From NCBI RefSeq assembly GCF_000749845.1, contig NZ_JQHM01000013.1, positions 1-64,000 of the forward strand: a DNA stretch of 64,000 nucleotides, in the 5' to 3' direction. The DNA comes from Pectobacterium betavasculorum. GTDB taxonomy: Bacteria; Pseudomonadota; Gammaproteobacteria; Enterobacterales; Enterobacteriaceae. This document shows positions 16,042 to 26,756 of this stretch, one piece after another (position 1 is the first letter of the stretch; every line of letters begins with the position of its first letter). Made by a program: the position numbers and the translations under genes. Below the pieces are notes generated by a model. The model was not told the DNA's origin. It ran no database searches and was given only the letters and a program-made list of their open reading frames with translations.

Positions 16042-16183
16042 CTCCGCCTCCCATTCTGCTTCCAAAGTACCGTCACCCGCGACGGTATTTTTCCAACTTA
16101 GCACAGCAGACGAAAAACGCTACCGTCAAAAATGACGGTATCAGAGAATGGATTCAAATGGATTTCTATGGCTCACAAAAGAA

Positions 16184-16222
16184 AAAATCGCCAGTAAACC
16201 CTATGATTTTACTGGCGATTTT
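16184..16222 (-). terminator. guaA terminator hairpin next to the island junction
   Basis: Perfect 15-bp arms (16184-16198 and 16208-16222) with a 9-nt loop are flanked by A-rich/T-rich tails. On the minus strand it ends with a U-rich tract about 35 nt after the guaA stop. Confidence 0.75.
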
Positions 16223-16255
16223 AGACGTTAACGGATGTCAGTGGATGCTAAAAAC

Positions 16256-17833
16256 TTATTCCCACTCAATCGTTGCCGGTGGCTTGCCCGATACATCGTA
16301 GACGACGCGGGAGATGCCGTCGACTTCGTTGATGATGCGGTTGGAAACGCGGCCGAGGAAATCGTATGGCAGATGTGCCCAGTGCGCGGTCATAAAGTCG
16401 ATGGTTTCTACCGCGCGCAGCGCGACAACCCAATCGTATTTACGGCCATCACCCATCACGCCTACGGAACGGACTGGCAGGAAGACGGTAAATGCCTGGC
16501 TAACCTTGTTGTACAGATCGGCTTTGTGCAGTTCTTCGATAAAGATCGCATCCGCACGACGCAGCAGGTCACAGTATTCTTTCTTCACTTCACCCAGTAC
16601 GCGCACGCCCAGACCCGGCCCCGGGAACGGATGGCGGTACAGCATGTTGTACGGCAGACCCAGTTCCAGACCGATCTTGCGCACTTCGTCTTTGAACAGC
16701 TCTTTCAGCGGCTCAACCAGCCCCAGCTTCATCTCTTTTGGCAGGCCACCCACGTTGTGGTGTGATTTGATCACGTGCGCTTTGCCCGTCGCAGAGGCTG
16801 CGGATTCGATGACGTCCGGGTAGATGGTGCCTTGCGCCAGCCATTTCACTTCAGCTTGCTTGCTGGCTTCTTCATCAAACACTTCAACAAACACGCGACC
16901 GATGATTTTACGCTTGGCTTCTGGATCGTTTTCACCCGCCAGCTCGCCCAGGAAGCGATCTTCCGCTGCTACGTGCACAATGTTCAGACCGAAATGATCG
17001 CCGAACATTTCCAGAACCTGATCGGCTTCGTTCAAACGCAGCAGGCCGTTATCGACAAACACACAGGTCAGACGATCACCAATCGCACGGTGCAGCAGCA
17101 TCGCGGTGACGGAAGAATCCACGCCGCCAGACAGACCCAGAATCACGCGGTCGTTACCCACCTGCTCACGAATACGGCTCACTGCATCGTCGATAATCTT
17201 GGCTGGCGTCCACAGTGCTTCACACTGGCAGATATCAAGAACAAAACGCTCTAACATCCGCAGCCCCTGACGCGTGTGCGTCACTTCCGGGTGGAACTGC
17301 ACGCCGTAAAAACGTTTCTCTTCGTTAGCCATGATAGCGAACGGACAAGTATCGGTGCTGGCAACGGTCTCAAACCCTTCCGGGATCGCCGTTACTTTGT
17401 CGCCGTGGCTCATCCAGACATCCAGCAGCGGTGCGCCCGTGGCGCTCAACGCATCCTGAATATCACGCACCAGCGCGCTATTCGTTTTAACTTCTACCTG
17501 CGCATAACCAAACTCACGCTCGTTGGAACCTTCAACGTGGCCACCCAACTGCATCGCCATCGTTTGCATGCCGTAGCACACGCCTAATACCGGTACACCA
17601 GCGTTGAAAACGTATTCTGGCGCGCGCGGGCTGCCAAACTTGGTGGTGCTTTCCGGGCCACCGGACAGGATAATCCCGTTCGGATTAAACCCGCGAATCT
17701 GCGCTTCCGTGACATCCCATGCCCACAGTTCACAGTAAACGCCCAGTTCACGCACGCGACGAGCAACCAGTTGCGTGTACTGCGAGCCGAAATCCAGAAT
17801 AAGAATGCGGTGTTGATGAATGTTTTGCGTCAT
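16256..17833 (-). CDS. guaA: GMP synthase (glutamine-hydrolysing)
   Basis: A 525-residue enzyme making GMP from XMP, ATP and glutamine. The class I glutamine amidotransferase domain (1-200) has the nucleophile Cys86 in VLGVCYGMQ and the His/Glu pair in QFHPEVTHT. The ATP-pyrophosphatase domain has the P-loop LSGGVDSSV, and the C-terminal dimerisation domain ends in PPATIEWE. The start at 17833 ([10 protein letters not shown]) gives exactly the usual length; longer upstream frames are not conserved. guaB lies 107 bp upstream on the same strand, forming guaBA. Its 3' end borders the integrase island. Confidence 0.97.
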   Translation of the reverse strand: MTQNIHQHRILILDFGSQYTQLVARRVRELGVYCELWAWDVTEAQIRGFNPNGIILSGGPESTTKFGSPRAPEYVFNAGVPVLGVCYGMQTMAMQLGGHVEGSNEREFGYAQVEVKTNSALVRDIQDALSATGAPLLDVWMSHGDKVTAIPEGFETVASTDTCPFAIMANEEKRFYGVQFHPEVTHTRQGLRMLERFVLDICQCEALWTPAKIIDDAVSRIREQVGNDRVILGLSGGVDSSVTAMLLHRAIGDRLTCVFVDNGLLRLNEADQVLEMFGDHFGLNIVHVAAEDRFLGELAGENDPEAKRKIIGRVFVEVFDEEASKQAEVKWLAQGTIYPDVIESAASATGKAHVIKSHHNVGGLPKEMKLGLVEPLKELFKDEVRKIGLELGLPYNMLYRHPFPGPGLGVRVLGEVKKEYCDLLRRADAIFIEELHKADLYNKVSQAFTVFLPVRSVGVMGDGRKYDWVVALRAVETIDFMTAHWAHLPYDFLGRVSNRIINEVDGISRVVYDVSGKPPATIEWE

Positions 17834-17940
17834 GAGGAGCATGTTCCAAAAAGCTAAAAAATAAGTAAACCCGGCGAATAGCCCTAAAAAGATAGGCAAT
17901 GGTACCGGGTTTATCGGGTTAAATCAGCCCGCAAATTACC

Positions 17941-19407
17941 TTATGAACCCATACGGTAGTTTGGTGACTCTTTAGTAATGGTAACGTCGTGAACGTGGCT
18001 TTCCTGAATGCCCGCGCCGCTGATGCGGACAAACTCAGCCTGCGTGCGTAGCGCATCAATGGTGCCGCAACCAGTCAGCCCCATGCAGGAGCGCAAGCCG
18101 CCCATCTGCTGGTGAACAATCTCTTTCAGGTGGCCTTTGTAGGCGACGCGGCCTTCGATACCTTCCGGCACCAGTTTGTCAGCCGCGTTATCGGTCTGGA
18201 AGTAACGGTCTGATGAGCCCTTGGACATCGCGCCCAGCGACCCCATACCGCGATAAGATTTGAATGAACGACCCTGATACAGTTCGATTTCGCCCGGAGA
18301 CTCTTCCGTGCCCGCCAGCATAGAACCGACCATGACACAGGCTGCGCCTGCTGCGATGGCTTTAGCGATGTCACCGGAGAAGCGGATACCTCCGTCGGCG
18401 ATGACCGGAATGCCCGTGCCTTCCAGCGCTTCAACCGCATCGGAGATCGCCGTAATCTGCGGTACGCCCACACCAGTAACGATACGAGTGGTACAGATAG
18501 AGCCTGGGCCGATACCCACTTTGACCGCGCTAACGCCCGCTTCAACCAGCGCTTTCGCACCTGAGCCCGTTGCAACGTTACCGCCGATGATTTCGAGGTT
18601 CGGGTATTTAGCGCGTGTTTCACGAATACGCTGCAATACGCCTTCGGAATGGCCGTGTGAGGAGTCGATCAGCAGTACGTCAACACCAGCGGCAACCAGT
18701 GCATCAACACGCTCTTCGTTACCAGCGCCAGCGCCAACCGCCGCACCTACGCGCAGACGACCGTGTTCGTCTTTACAGGCGTTCGGTTTACGTTCTGCTT
18801 TCTGGAAGTCTTTTACCGTGATCATGCCGATCAGGTGGAATTGCTCGTCAATCACCAGCGCTTTTTCAACGCGTTTTTCATGCATTTTTTGCAACACGAC
18901 ATCACGCGCTTCGCCTTCTTTAACGGTGACCAAACGTTCTTTCGGTGTCATGAACGCGCTAACCGGTTTTTCCAGATCGGTAACAAAACGCACGTCACGA
19001 CCGGTAATAATACCGACCAATTCGTTGTCTTTTGCTACAACCGGATAACCCGCAAAGCCGTTACGCTCGGTCAGTTCTTTCATTTCACGCAGCGTTGTTT
19101 CTGGCGTCACAGTCTGTGGATCGACCACAACGCCGCTTTCATGTTTTTTCACGCGGCTAACTTCTTCAGCCTGACGCTCAATCGACATATTTTTGTGAAT
19201 AAAGCCCAAACCGCCTTCCTGCGCCAGCGCAATGGCCAGGCCGGATTCGGTAACGGTATCCATCGCTGCGGACAGCATAGGAATATTCAGGCGAATGTTT
19301 TTAGTCAACTGCGTGGACAGATCGGCAGTATTAGGCAGAACAGTAGAATGAGCAGGAATCAGGAGGACGTCGTCAAACGTCAGTGCTTCTTTAGCGATAC
19401 GTAGCAT
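17941..19407 (-). CDS. guaB: IMP dehydrogenase
   Basis: A 488-residue NAD-dependent enzyme oxidising IMP to XMP, the committed step of guanine nucleotide synthesis. It has a TIM-barrel catalytic domain split by two CBS domains (about 90-205: [14 protein letters not shown] and others). The catalytic Cys is in GPGSICTTR near residue 305, and the flap GYR-type region follows. The start at 19407 ([13 protein letters not shown]) gives the family length. It is the first gene of guaBA, with a PurR-like site over its promoter, and is divergent from xseA. Confidence 0.97.
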   Translation of the reverse strand: MLRIAKEALTFDDVLLIPAHSTVLPNTADLSTQLTKNIRLNIPMLSAAMDTVTESGLAIALAQEGGLGFIHKNMSIERQAEEVSRVKKHESGVVVDPQTVTPETTLREMKELTERNGFAGYPVVAKDNELVGIITGRDVRFVTDLEKPVSAFMTPKERLVTVKEGEARDVVLQKMHEKRVEKALVIDEQFHLIGMITVKDFQKAERKPNACKDEHGRLRVGAAVGAGAGNEERVDALVAAGVDVLLIDSSHGHSEGVLQRIRETRAKYPNLEIIGGNVATGSGAKALVEAGVSAVKVGIGPGSICTTRIVTGVGVPQITAISDAVEALEGTGIPVIADGGIRFSGDIAKAIAAGAACVMVGSMLAGTEESPGEIELYQGRSFKSYRGMGSLGAMSKGSSDRYFQTDNAADKLVPEGIEGRVAYKGHLKEIVHQQMGGLRSCMGLTGCGTIDALRTQAEFVRISGAGIQESHVHDVTITKESPNYRMGS

Positions 19408-19459
19408 GGGCAATATCTCACCAAGGTGGATGTAAGAATAGATAAAATATTGCCGTGGC

Positions 19460-19485
19460 ATTATACAGAGCGTAATCGGTTGCCT
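19460..19485 (-). promoter_or_regulatory. guaB promoter with PurR-like operator
   Basis: On the minus strand AGGCAACCGATTACGC (19470-19485) matches the PurR consensus ANGCAANCGNTTNCNT at all but the last position. TATAAT (19460-19465) follows as the -10 box, with a GC-rich discriminator. PurR control of guaBA is known in Escherichia coli. Confidence 0.7.
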
Positions 19486-19578
19486 CCAGCATTATTTTAC
19501 TAAAATGCTTGATTACCTGTTTCAGGTAGGTAGTATCGATCAATTAAGTGACTGTTTTAAAATTTGATCTGGCTCACA

Positions 19579-20967
19579 ATGTCTCAATTTCCCTCCTCTG
19601 CAATTTTTACCGTTAGCCGCCTGAATCAGACGGTTAGACAACTGTTGGAAATGGAAATGGGCCAGATTTGGCTCTCCGGCGAAATTTCCAACCTTTCTCA
19701 GCCCTCATCCGGCCATTGGTATTTCACGCTGAAAGACGAGCGGGCGCAGGTACGCTGCGCGATGTTTCGCACCAGCAACCGTAGAGTGACGTTTCGTCCA
19801 CAAAATGGTCAGCAGGTTCTCATTCGCGCGAGCATTACGCTGTACGAGCCCCGTGGCGACTATCAGCTGCTGGCAGAAAGCATGCAGCCCGCTGGCGACG
19901 GCCTGTTACAGCAACAGTTTGAACAGCTCAAACAGCGCCTCGCCGCCGAAGGGTTGTTCGACCAGCAGTTTAAGCAAGTGCTCCCTTCGCCCGCCAAACA
20001 GGTCGGTGTGATTACGTCAGCCAGCGGTGCTGCCCTGCACGATATCTTGCAAGTGTTACAGCGTCGCGATCCGTCACTGCCGGTTATCGTGTATCCCACG
20101 TCAGTGCAAGGGGCGGAAGCACCGCTACAGATTGTTCGCGCCATTGAGCTGGCTAACCAGAGAGATGAGTGTGACGTATTAATTGTCGGGCGCGGAGGTG
20201 GTTCGCTGGAAGACCTCTGGAGCTTTAACGATGAGCGCGTAGCCCGCGCTATCTTCGCCAGTCGCATCCCTATCGTCAGTGCTGTCGGCCATGAAACCGA
20301 TGTCACCATCGCCGATTTCGTGGGTGACCTGCGTGCGCCCACACCGTCCGCCGCTGCCGAGTTAGTGAGTCGTAACCAACTTGAGCTGTTGCGCCAGATC
20401 CAGTCCCAGCGCCAGCGCCTGGAAATGGCGATGGACTACTACCTTGCCCAGCGCAATCGTGAGTTTACCCGGCTACACCATCGCTTGCAGCAGCAGCATC
20501 CGCAGCTCCGGCTGGCACGTCAGCAGGCTCAGTTGGTCAAACTGCGCCAGCGACTGGATGATGCCATGCAGCAGCAGCTTCGTCAGACCTCGCGCCGGAG
20601 TGAACGTTTACAACAGCGCCTGATGCAACAGCAGCCGCAGACCCGAATTCATCGAGCACAACAACGTTTACAGCAACTTAGCTATCAGATGCAGAGCGCG
20701 GTCGATCGTCAGTTGAATCAAAATAAGCAGAAGCTGGGCGTCGTCTGTTCGCGGCTGGAAGGCGTTAGCCCGCTGGCAACGCTGGCACGAGGCTATAACG
20801 TCACCACAGCACCGGACGGTAAGGTGCTGAAAAATGTCGCGCAAATTACTCCCGGTGAAACACTGAAAACCCGTTTGCAGGACGGCTGGGTGGAAAGTCA
20901 GGTCACGACGCTGGTTCCAAATCCAAGTTACGTGAAAAAGCGCCGAAAACCCTCATCACAACCCTAA
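19579..20967 (+). CDS. xseA: Exodeoxyribonuclease VII large subunit
   Basis: A 462-residue catalytic subunit of exonuclease VII, which degrades single-stranded DNA with XseB. The N-terminal OB-fold is visible ([20 protein letters not shown]), then the catalytic domain with [30 protein letters not shown] and [21 protein letters not shown] long glutamine-rich coiled coil follows (about 260-400). The ATG at 19579 ([10 protein letters not shown]) aligns with homologues; the TTG at 19564 is upstream of it. It is divergent from guaBA, as in most enterobacteria. Confidence 0.96.
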   Translation: MSQFPSSAIFTVSRLNQTVRQLLEMEMGQIWLSGEISNLSQPSSGHWYFTLKDERAQVRCAMFRTSNRRVTFRPQNGQQVLIRASITLYEPRGDYQLLAESMQPAGDGLLQQQFEQLKQRLAAEGLFDQQFKQVLPSPAKQVGVITSASGAALHDILQVLQRRDPSLPVIVYPTSVQGAEAPLQIVRAIELANQRDECDVLIVGRGGGSLEDLWSFNDERVARAIFASRIPIVSAVGHETDVTIADFVGDLRAPTPSAAAELVSRNQLELLRQIQSQRQRLEMAMDYYLAQRNREFTRLHHRLQQQHPQLRLARQQAQLVKLRQRLDDAMQQQLRQTSRRSERLQQRLMQQQPQTRIHRAQQRLQQLSYQMQSAVDRQLNQNKQKLGVVCSRLEGVSPLATLARGYNVTTAPDGKVLKNVAQITPGETLKTRLQDGWVESQVTTLVPNPSYVKKRRKPSSQP

Positions 20968-21196
20968 AAACCATGCGATTAGCATAAAATTCACAGCATG
21001 GGGATTTATCCTAAAACGACGGCGATCCCCCATTCTTGCCTCTGGCATCTGAACTATACTCATTTCCAGCTCACTAAAATTTATGCCCGTCATACTTCAA
21101 GCCGCATATTCGCTGTGAAGCTGATGGGATAACAATACAGTGAGCTTTATTGATCGTCTGTGTTACCCCTGATGAGCGTTTTCAAGGAGATGAGGT

Positions 21197-22240
21197 ATGA
21201 AGTCCAGACCGATTTGTAGCGTGATACCCCCTTATATTTTGCATCGTATTATTGCAAACGGCACCGACGAGCAGCGCCACTGCGCGCAACAAACGCTGAT
21301 GCACGTTCAGTCATTAATGGTCAGCCACAATCCGCGCCCAGAACCTCATGAGAAACTGCCCGCCGGGCAGGCAAATCGCATCATCCACGACGCAGAACAG
21401 CTACAACAGTTACCCGGAAAACTGGTACGTACAGAAGGCCAATCCAGCAACGGTGATGTCGCCGTAGATGAAGCCTACGACTATCTCGGCGTAACCTATG
21501 ACTTCTTCTGGAAGATTTTCCAACGTAATTCGCTGGACGCTGAAGGGCTGACGCTGTCTGGCACCGTGCATTACGGTCAGGATTATCAGAATGCCTTCTG
21601 GACCGGGCAGCAGATGGTTTTTGGGGATGGCGACGGCAAAATATTCAACCGTTTCACGATTGCACTCGATGTGATTGCACATGAACTCACTCATGGCATC
21701 ACCGAACATGAAGCGGGACTGATTTATTTCCGACAGTCAGGCGCCCTCAATGAATCGCTGTCCGACGTCTTTGGTTCCATGGTCAAACAGTATCATTTAG
21801 GACAAACCGCTGAGCAGGCCGACTGGTTTATCGGCGCCGAGCTTCTGGCAGACGGTATCCATGGCATGGGACTACGCTCTATGTCTCATCCAGGTACTGC
21901 GTATGATGATGAGCTATTGGGTATCGATCCCCAGCCCTCTCACATGAATGAATATGTAAATACGCGTGAAGATAACGGCGGTGTACATTTGAATTCGGGC
22001 ATTCCCAACCGGGCATTCTATCTGACGGCCATCGCGCTAGGAGGCCACTCTTGGGAAAAAGCGGGCCGAATCTGGTACGACACGCTGTGTGATAAAACGC
22101 TACCACAAAATGCGGATTTCGAGATTTTCGCGCGCCATACTATTCAACATGCAGCCCAACGCTTTAACCAAACCGTTGCTGACATCGTCCAGCAATCGTG
22201 GGAAACCGTGGGCGTGGAGGTACGGAAGGAGTTCTTATGA
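21197..22240 (+). CDS. prt1: M4 (protealysin-like) neutral metalloprotease
   Basis: A 347-residue thermolysin-family zinc protease. The zinc motif is HELTH with His162, Glu163, His166, and the third ligand Glu186 is in GALNESLSDVFG; the catalytic-site segment GGVHLNSGIPNRAF follows. It lacks a classical signal peptide and starts with a short propeptide (MKSRPICSVIPPYILHRI) with the PPY motif of protealysin precursors. It resembles Prt1 of Pectobacterium, a secreted protease. AAGGAGATGAGGT precedes the ATG. The stop overlaps the start of the inhibitor gene by ATGA. Confidence 0.93.
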   Translation: MKSRPICSVIPPYILHRIIANGTDEQRHCAQQTLMHVQSLMVSHNPRPEPHEKLPAGQANRIIHDAEQLQQLPGKLVRTEGQSSNGDVAVDEAYDYLGVTYDFFWKIFQRNSLDAEGLTLSGTVHYGQDYQNAFWTGQQMVFGDGDGKIFNRFTIALDVIAHELTHGITEHEAGLIYFRQSGALNESLSDVFGSMVKQYHLGQTAEQADWFIGAELLADGIHGMGLRSMSHPGTAYDDELLGIDPQPSHMNEYVNTREDNGGVHLNSGIPNRAFYLTAIALGGHSWEKAGRIWYDTLCDKTLPQNADFEIFARHTIQHAAQRFNQTVADIVQQSWETVGVEVRKEFL

Positions 22241-22581
22241 AAACGATGCCGGATCTCAACGACGACGCCACTATTGAACTGGCACGTGAAGGAGGATTCG
22301 CCTGGATTCCCAAGCTGGCGGGGACGCGACGTTTCGCACTCGCCAGTGTGCCATCATCCGAACGGGAGCGTATTTGTAATGCGATCCGCAATGCTTTCCC
22401 TCAGGCTCGCGAGCCCGGCAAACCAGACAGTCCGGGCCGTGGCGACCAATTTTATTATCGTATCAGTATTAGCTACAGCCACCCGCAGCAGAATCAGTAT
22501 GCCGATATTATTTTGCTAATCCCGGAAGACAACGCGCCGCCGGAGCTGGCTGAGCTGTGGCGCAACGGCCTACCTCAGTGA
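22237..22581 (+). CDS. Emfourin-type inhibitor of protealysin
   Basis: A 114-residue protein starting MKTMPDLNDDATIELAREGG, translationally coupled to the protease (ATGA overlap at 22237-22240, preceded by GGAAGGAG). The pattern EREGGFA...PxLAGxRxF and a C-terminal YxISISY resembles emfourin, the small intracellular inhibitor of the M4 protease protealysin encoded next to it in Serratia. The inferred role is to bind the neighbouring metalloprotease and protect the cytoplasm. There is no signal peptide, which fits a cytoplasmic inhibitor. Confidence 0.85.
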   Translation: MKTMPDLNDDATIELAREGGFAWIPKLAGTRRFALASVPSSERERICNAIRNAFPQAREPGKPDSPGRGDQFYYRISISYSHPQQNQYADIILLIPEDNAPPELAELWRNGLPQ

Positions 22582-22606
22582 CAGAAGATGAGTAGTAACG
22601 ACGAAT

Positions 22607-22831
22607 TTAATCGGCAAGCGTATAGCTAAATACCACCTGCCGTTTGGAAATCATCCCGTGCTGCTGGCAAAAATAATCCACCGCGCCGCAGGCTTTCAAT
22701 TCCTGAAGCAAGTGCTTACATTCAGGACATGTAGCCTCACGCAGATAATGCTGCTGGCAGGCAGTACACTGAAATGTGTTGCCGGTTTGCCAGCCCATCA
22801 CGCTATGGCAGTGTGGACAGATTGCATCCAT
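22607..22831 (-). CDS. yfgJ: Zinc-ribbon protein of the YfgJ family
   Basis: A 74-residue protein with three Cys pairs or Cys-His pairs typical of a double zinc ribbon: CPHCHSVM, CTACQQHY, CPECKHLL, then CGAVDYFCQQHG. It matches the YfgJ/DUF1407 family of enterobacteria, whose function is unknown. In Escherichia coli yfgJ also lies beside der. It converges on the protease/inhibitor operon with a 25-bp gap. Confidence 0.88.
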   Translation of the reverse strand: MDAICPHCHSVMGWQTGNTFQCTACQQHYLREATCPECKHLLQELKACGAVDYFCQQHGMISKRQVVFSYTLAD

Positions 22832-22880
22832 CTTATCGCCTCCCGACCTTATCGCTAAACATGTGCGCTCAACGCTCGTG

Positions 22881-23840
22881 TTAAATCACGCCCAGTGAGC
22901 GTAAAAAGTAGAGTCCTAGCGCAATCACAAAGAAGCCTCCCGCTGTCGTCAGCCCGATGATATTCGCCGCCAGCGTGGCGTTCCCCCCCATCGCCCGCGT
23001 CATCACGTAGCTTCCCGATGCCGTCGGCGTTGAGGAAAACAGGAAGATAATACCCAGTTCAACGCCCCGGAAACCAGCCATCCATCCCCCGAACGTCAAC
23101 AGTCCTGGAACGACCAGCAGCTTAGCCACGGAGGAAAGCATGGCGACGTTGGACGAGCGAAACATACTGCGCCATTCCAGACTTGCTCCAGCACAGAGTA
23201 ACGCCAGTGGCAGCGCCATTGAGGAAATAAAACCGCCCGTTTGCTTAACCACGGTAGGTATCGGTAAATGGCTCTGCGCATATGCGGCACCACAGAGTAA
23301 ACCGATAATCAGCGGGTTGGTGACAATACCGCGCAGCAGCGTGCTCACCGGAATACGCTGATCCGGGGACTGCCGCTGCAAACTGCGCGTTAGCGTAATA
23401 ACGGACAGCGCATTGAACATAATCACCGTCACCATCAGATACATTGACCCGACGGCAACGCCCTCCTCACCATAGGCACTCATCGCAAACGCCATGCCCA
23501 TAATGCCGGTGTTGGAACGGAAACCACCCTGAACGAAGATGCCTCTCTCTGTGGGTTCCTTGACCAGGCGAAGCGCCACTATCTCCAGTAGCAGGAAGGT
23601 CGCCAACGTCCCTACTGTGCCATACACCACGAGCGGCCACTGCTCTGAGAACGCCTGATGATTGGTCGCGACACTGAAAAACAGCAAACAAGGCAGAGAA
23701 AGGTTGAATACTAACCGCATCGCAGCGTCGCAAAAAGCATCGTTCAACAAATTCAGCTTACGCAATGCCACACCGATTAATAGCATCAGTAGATTAGGCA
23801 TCGTGACGTTGAACGCAAAACTCCAGGTTTCCCAGGACAT
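22881..23840 (-). CDS. AEC-family (auxin efflux carrier-like) transporter
   Basis: A 319-residue integral membrane protein with about ten hydrophobic segments. It shows the AEC hallmarks: N-terminal PNLLMLLIGVALRKLN, central RSNTGIMGMAFA and C-terminal FSSTPTASGSYVM, where the helix breaks of the NhaA-like fold lie. Family members export or import small carboxylates; the substrate here is unknown. It lies between yfgJ and der, where Escherichia coli has no such gene, so it is a lineage-specific insertion. Confidence 0.88.
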   Translation of the reverse strand: MSWETWSFAFNVTMPNLLMLLIGVALRKLNLLNDAFCDAAMRLVFNLSLPCLLFFSVATNHQAFSEQWPLVVYGTVGTLATFLLLEIVALRLVKEPTERGIFVQGGFRSNTGIMGMAFAMSAYGEEGVAVGSMYLMVTVIMFNALSVITLTRSLQRQSPDQRIPVSTLLRGIVTNPLIIGLLCGAAYAQSHLPIPTVVKQTGGFISSMALPLALLCAGASLEWRSMFRSSNVAMLSSVAKLLVVPGLLTFGGWMAGFRGVELGIIFLFSSTPTASGSYVMTRAMGGNATLAANIIGLTTAGGFFVIALGLYFLRSLGVI

Positions 23841-23896
23841 GACTTTCCTTGAATATTATTTGTTTTGTTAACTACAGTTTGTTTCGTCTCAGATAA

Positions 23897-23926
23897 AACG
23901 GGGCGAATATCGCTATTCGCCCCGTT
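23897..23926 (-). terminator. Terminator downstream of der
   Basis: A perfect 13-bp stem (23897-23909 and 23914-23926) with a 4-nt loop. On the minus strand it is followed by TTTTATC, 7 nt beyond the der stop. Confidence 0.85.
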
Positions 23927-23932
23927 AGTAAA

Positions 23933-25420
23933 TCACTTACTTTTTTTAAGGTGTGACATCAGCCGCTTACGCTTGCGTAGCTGGTTTGGTGTCAGCGTGT
24001 TGCGCTTGTCCGCAAAAGGGTTTTCCCCTTCTTTAAACTGAATACGAATCGGCGTGCCCATCACTTCCAGCGAACGGCGATAGTAGTTCATCAGATAGCG
24101 TTTGTAGGAATCCGGCAGGTCTTTCACCTGATTACCGTGGATCACTACAATCGGTGGGTTATAACCCCCGGCATGTGCATATTTCAGCTTCACGCGGCGA
24201 CCACGCACTAGCGGCGGTTGGTGATCGTCTGCCGCCATCTGCATAACACGCGTCAACATCGCCGTGCTTACACGACGAGTCGCGCAAGAATAGGCTTCGG
24301 CAACCGACTCAAACAGGTTACCTACACCGCTACCGTGTAGCGCAGAAATGAAGTGAATGCGGGCAAAATCGATAAAGCCGAGGCGCAGATCCAGCGTATC
24401 TTTCACCTGATCACGCACTTCCTGCGACAGGCCATCCCATTTGTTCACCACGATCACCAGTGAGCGCCCACTATTGAGGATAAAGCCCAGCAGCGAGAGA
24501 TCCTGATCGGAAATGCCTTCACGCGCATCAATAACCAACAGCACTACGTTAGCATCTTCGATCGCCTGTAGCGTCTTGATAACGGAGAATTTCTCAACCG
24601 TTTCAGTGACTTTACCGCGCTTACGCACCCCAGCGGTATCAATCAGAATATATTCACGTTCGTCGCGTACCATCGGGATGTAGATACTGTCACGCGTCGT
24701 GCCCGGCATGTCGTACACCACCACGCGTTCTTCACCCAGAATACGGTTAGTCAGCGTGGATTTACCCACGTTCGGACGCCCGACAATCGCCAGTTTGATC
24801 GGCAAATCTTCAGGATTGAAATCGTCTTCCGCTTCTTCTTCGCTGGCCTGTTCTTCCGCTTCTAACGCCGCCCAATAAGCGGCATTCTCTTCTTCTTCGG
24901 TTAGCTCGACCGGCTCTTCTATTTCATCTTGTACAAACGGCAGCAGAACCGTTTCCAGCAGCGACGTCACGCCACGGCCATGAGATGCTGCGATCGCATA
25001 GACTTCTCCCATACCGAGCGAGTAAAAATCTGCCGTGACCATATCTGGATCAAGGCCATCGGTTTTGTTAGCAACCAGTACCGTCATCTTTTCGCGGCTG
25101 CGCAAATGCTTGGCAATACCTTCATCCGCAGGCATCAACCCCGCCCGAGCATCCACCATGAACAGCACGATGTCCGCCTCTTCAATCGCCACCAGCGATT
25201 GACCGGCCATGCGCGTTTCCACACCGTCTTCTGTACCGTCGATACCACCAGTATCGACGATAATAAATTCATGCCCTTCAACTTCTGCACGACCATACTT
25301 GCGGTCACGAGTCAGCCCAGGGAAATCCGCCACCAATGCATCACGAGTGCGCGTTAAGCGGTTAAATAGCGTGGATTTCCCCACATTCGGGCGCCCGACC
25401 AGCGCGACGACAGGTATCAT
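23933..25420 (-). CDS. der: Ribosome biogenesis GTPase Der
   Basis: A 495-residue tandem GTPase acting in 50S subunit maturation. There are two complete G domains, each with a P-loop GRPNVGKST (near residues 9 and 212), and with DTGG/DTAG G3 and NKTD/NKWD G4 motifs. They are joined by an acidic linker and followed by a KH-like domain ([13 protein letters not shown]) and a basic C-terminus. It is separated from bamB by a terminator, as in many enterobacteria where der follows bamB. Confidence 0.97.
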   Translation of the reverse strand: MIPVVALVGRPNVGKSTLFNRLTRTRDALVADFPGLTRDRKYGRAEVEGHEFIIVDTGGIDGTEDGVETRMAGQSLVAIEEADIVLFMVDARAGLMPADEGIAKHLRSREKMTVLVANKTDGLDPDMVTADFYSLGMGEVYAIAASHGRGVTSLLETVLLPFVQDEIEEPVELTEEEENAAYWAALEAEEQASEEEAEDDFNPEDLPIKLAIVGRPNVGKSTLTNRILGEERVVVYDMPGTTRDSIYIPMVRDEREYILIDTAGVRKRGKVTETVEKFSVIKTLQAIEDANVVLLVIDAREGISDQDLSLLGFILNSGRSLVIVVNKWDGLSQEVRDQVKDTLDLRLGFIDFARIHFISALHGSGVGNLFESVAEAYSCATRRVSTAMLTRVMQMAADDHQPPLVRGRRVKLKYAHAGGYNPPIVVIHGNQVKDLPDSYKRYLMNYYRRSLEVMGTPIRIQFKEGENPFADKRNTLTPNQLRKRKRLMSHLKKSK

Positions 25421-25487
25421 TGTTACAACCTCATTACTTATATTTCAATACGTTACAGCGAAATACTCGCTGACGATAAAAAGACGA

Positions 25488-25516
25488 AACGGCCCCTGAT
25501 AGTGTCAGGAGCCGTT
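25488..25516 (-). terminator. Terminator downstream of bamB
   Basis: A 12-bp stem with one mismatch (25488-25499 / 25505-25516) is followed on the minus strand by a T-rich stretch (CGTCTTTTTATCG). It lies 49 nt after the bamB stop. Confidence 0.75.
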
Positions 25517-25564
25517 ATGGGAACGCATCCAAAAGCGCTGCGCTCCGAATCAATACGGGATTAC

Positions 25565-26746
25565 TTAGCGAGTGAACGCGTAGACATCACCGTTTTTCGC
25601 CTGAATCAGCAGCTTATCGCTGGCAACCACAGGCTTGCTCAGGAAACCAGAGCTATCCACTTTTTGTTGTGCCACAAAGCGGCCATCTGCGGTATTCAGC
25701 CAGTGCAGGTACCCTTCGGTATCGCCCACAACCAGATAACCGTTATACAGCGCCGGAGCCGTTAGATTACGGTGCAACAAATCGCTTTGACGCCACAGGC
25801 TCACGCCACCGTTGGTGTTCAATGCAACAACGCGATCGTCCTGATCAACCAGATAGATGCGGTCGCCGTCAATGATGAAATCATGCACTGAACCCAGTTC
25901 ACGTTTCCACAGAACCTGACCAGAACGCAGATCCAGCGCAGTCATGTTGCCATTGTACCCTAGCGCGTAAACCACTTCGCCCGCGACCACTGGCGTCGTG
26001 TCGACATCGTTCAGACGATCGATTTCGGTTGCGCCACTCGGCTGCGAAATACGCTGTTGCCAGATAAGCTGACCCTGATTGATCATTACGGCATTCACAC
26101 GACCGTTATCACCGCCGACAATCGCCGCACCAAATGCCGTTGTCGGTGCAGATTCACCGCGCAAAGACAGCGTCGGCATATCCAGGTTAACGCTCCACTT
26201 GATTGCACCATCCGCTTCATTCAAGGCCTGCAACATACCGTTGCTGGTATGAATCAGTACGACACCATCACTAACGACAGGGCGAGACAGCGCTTCACCT
26301 GCCACTTTAGTCTGCCATACCGGCGTACCATCTTCTGCATTCAGCGCGTAGACCTGTGCCTTTTCGCTGCCGACATAGACATGGTTACCAGAAACCGTTA
26401 CTCCGCCAGACAGCAGCGCCGGATTATTGCGGGAGAAGAAATTGGTCTTCTCTGATAAATCGGCACGCCAAATCTCTTTGCCGTCGCTAAGATCCATGGC
26501 TTTCACCGTGCCACGACGAGCGGCAGCAAAAACGTGATTATCCTGCCATGCTGGGTGAAGGTTGGAATAAAACTCACCCACCCCACTCCCAACCGAGCTG
26601 TTCCACACCTTGGTTGGCGTGAACTGGTTTTCCACCTGCGGCAGTGGAGACATAGTGACGACATCTTCTTCGCTGTTAAACAGCGAGCATCCGCTCAGCA
26701 GGGCAACAGAAACCAGTCCTACCAACAGTGTTTTACGCAATTGCAT
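25565..26746 (-). CDS. bamB: Outer membrane assembly lipoprotein BamB
   Basis: A 393-residue lipoprotein of the BAM complex, which inserts beta-barrel proteins in the outer membrane. The signal peptide ends in a lipobox LLSGC with lipidated Cys at residue 20. The body is an eight-bladed beta-propeller with repeated PQQ-like motifs such as VYVGSEKAQVYALNAEDGTP and ALGYNGNMTALDLRSGQVLW. It is the last gene of hisS-yfgM-bamB, 10 bp after yfgM. Confidence 0.97.
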   Translation of the reverse strand: MQLRKTLLVGLVSVALLSGCSLFNSEEDVVTMSPLPQVENQFTPTKVWNSSVGSGVGEFYSNLHPAWQDNHVFAAARRGTVKAMDLSDGKEIWRADLSEKTNFFSRNNPALLSGGVTVSGNHVYVGSEKAQVYALNAEDGTPVWQTKVAGEALSRPVVSDGVVLIHTSNGMLQALNEADGAIKWSVNLDMPTLSLRGESAPTTAFGAAIVGGDNGRVNAVMINQGQLIWQQRISQPSGATEIDRLNDVDTTPVVAGEVVYALGYNGNMTALDLRSGQVLWKRELGSVHDFIIDGDRIYLVDQDDRVVALNTNGGVSLWRQSDLLHRNLTAPALYNGYLVVGDTEGYLHWLNTADGRFVAQQKVDSSGFLSKPVVASDKLLIQAKNGDVYAFTR

Positions 26747-26756
26747 GGAATTCCTC

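Noticed and set aside
16314-17587. Several plus-strand frames of 100-176 codons opposite guaA
   Set aside because: They are antisense to the well-supported guaA gene and have no domain or ribosome-binding site.
18308-19404. Plus-strand frames of more than 200 codons opposite guaB
   Set aside because: Products of codon bias in guaB; no similarity to a known family.
20990-21196. Dispersed repeat related to the sequence catacttcaag upstream of the protease
   Set aside because: The stretch looks like sequences repeated in enterobacteria, but there is no second copy in this window to support it.
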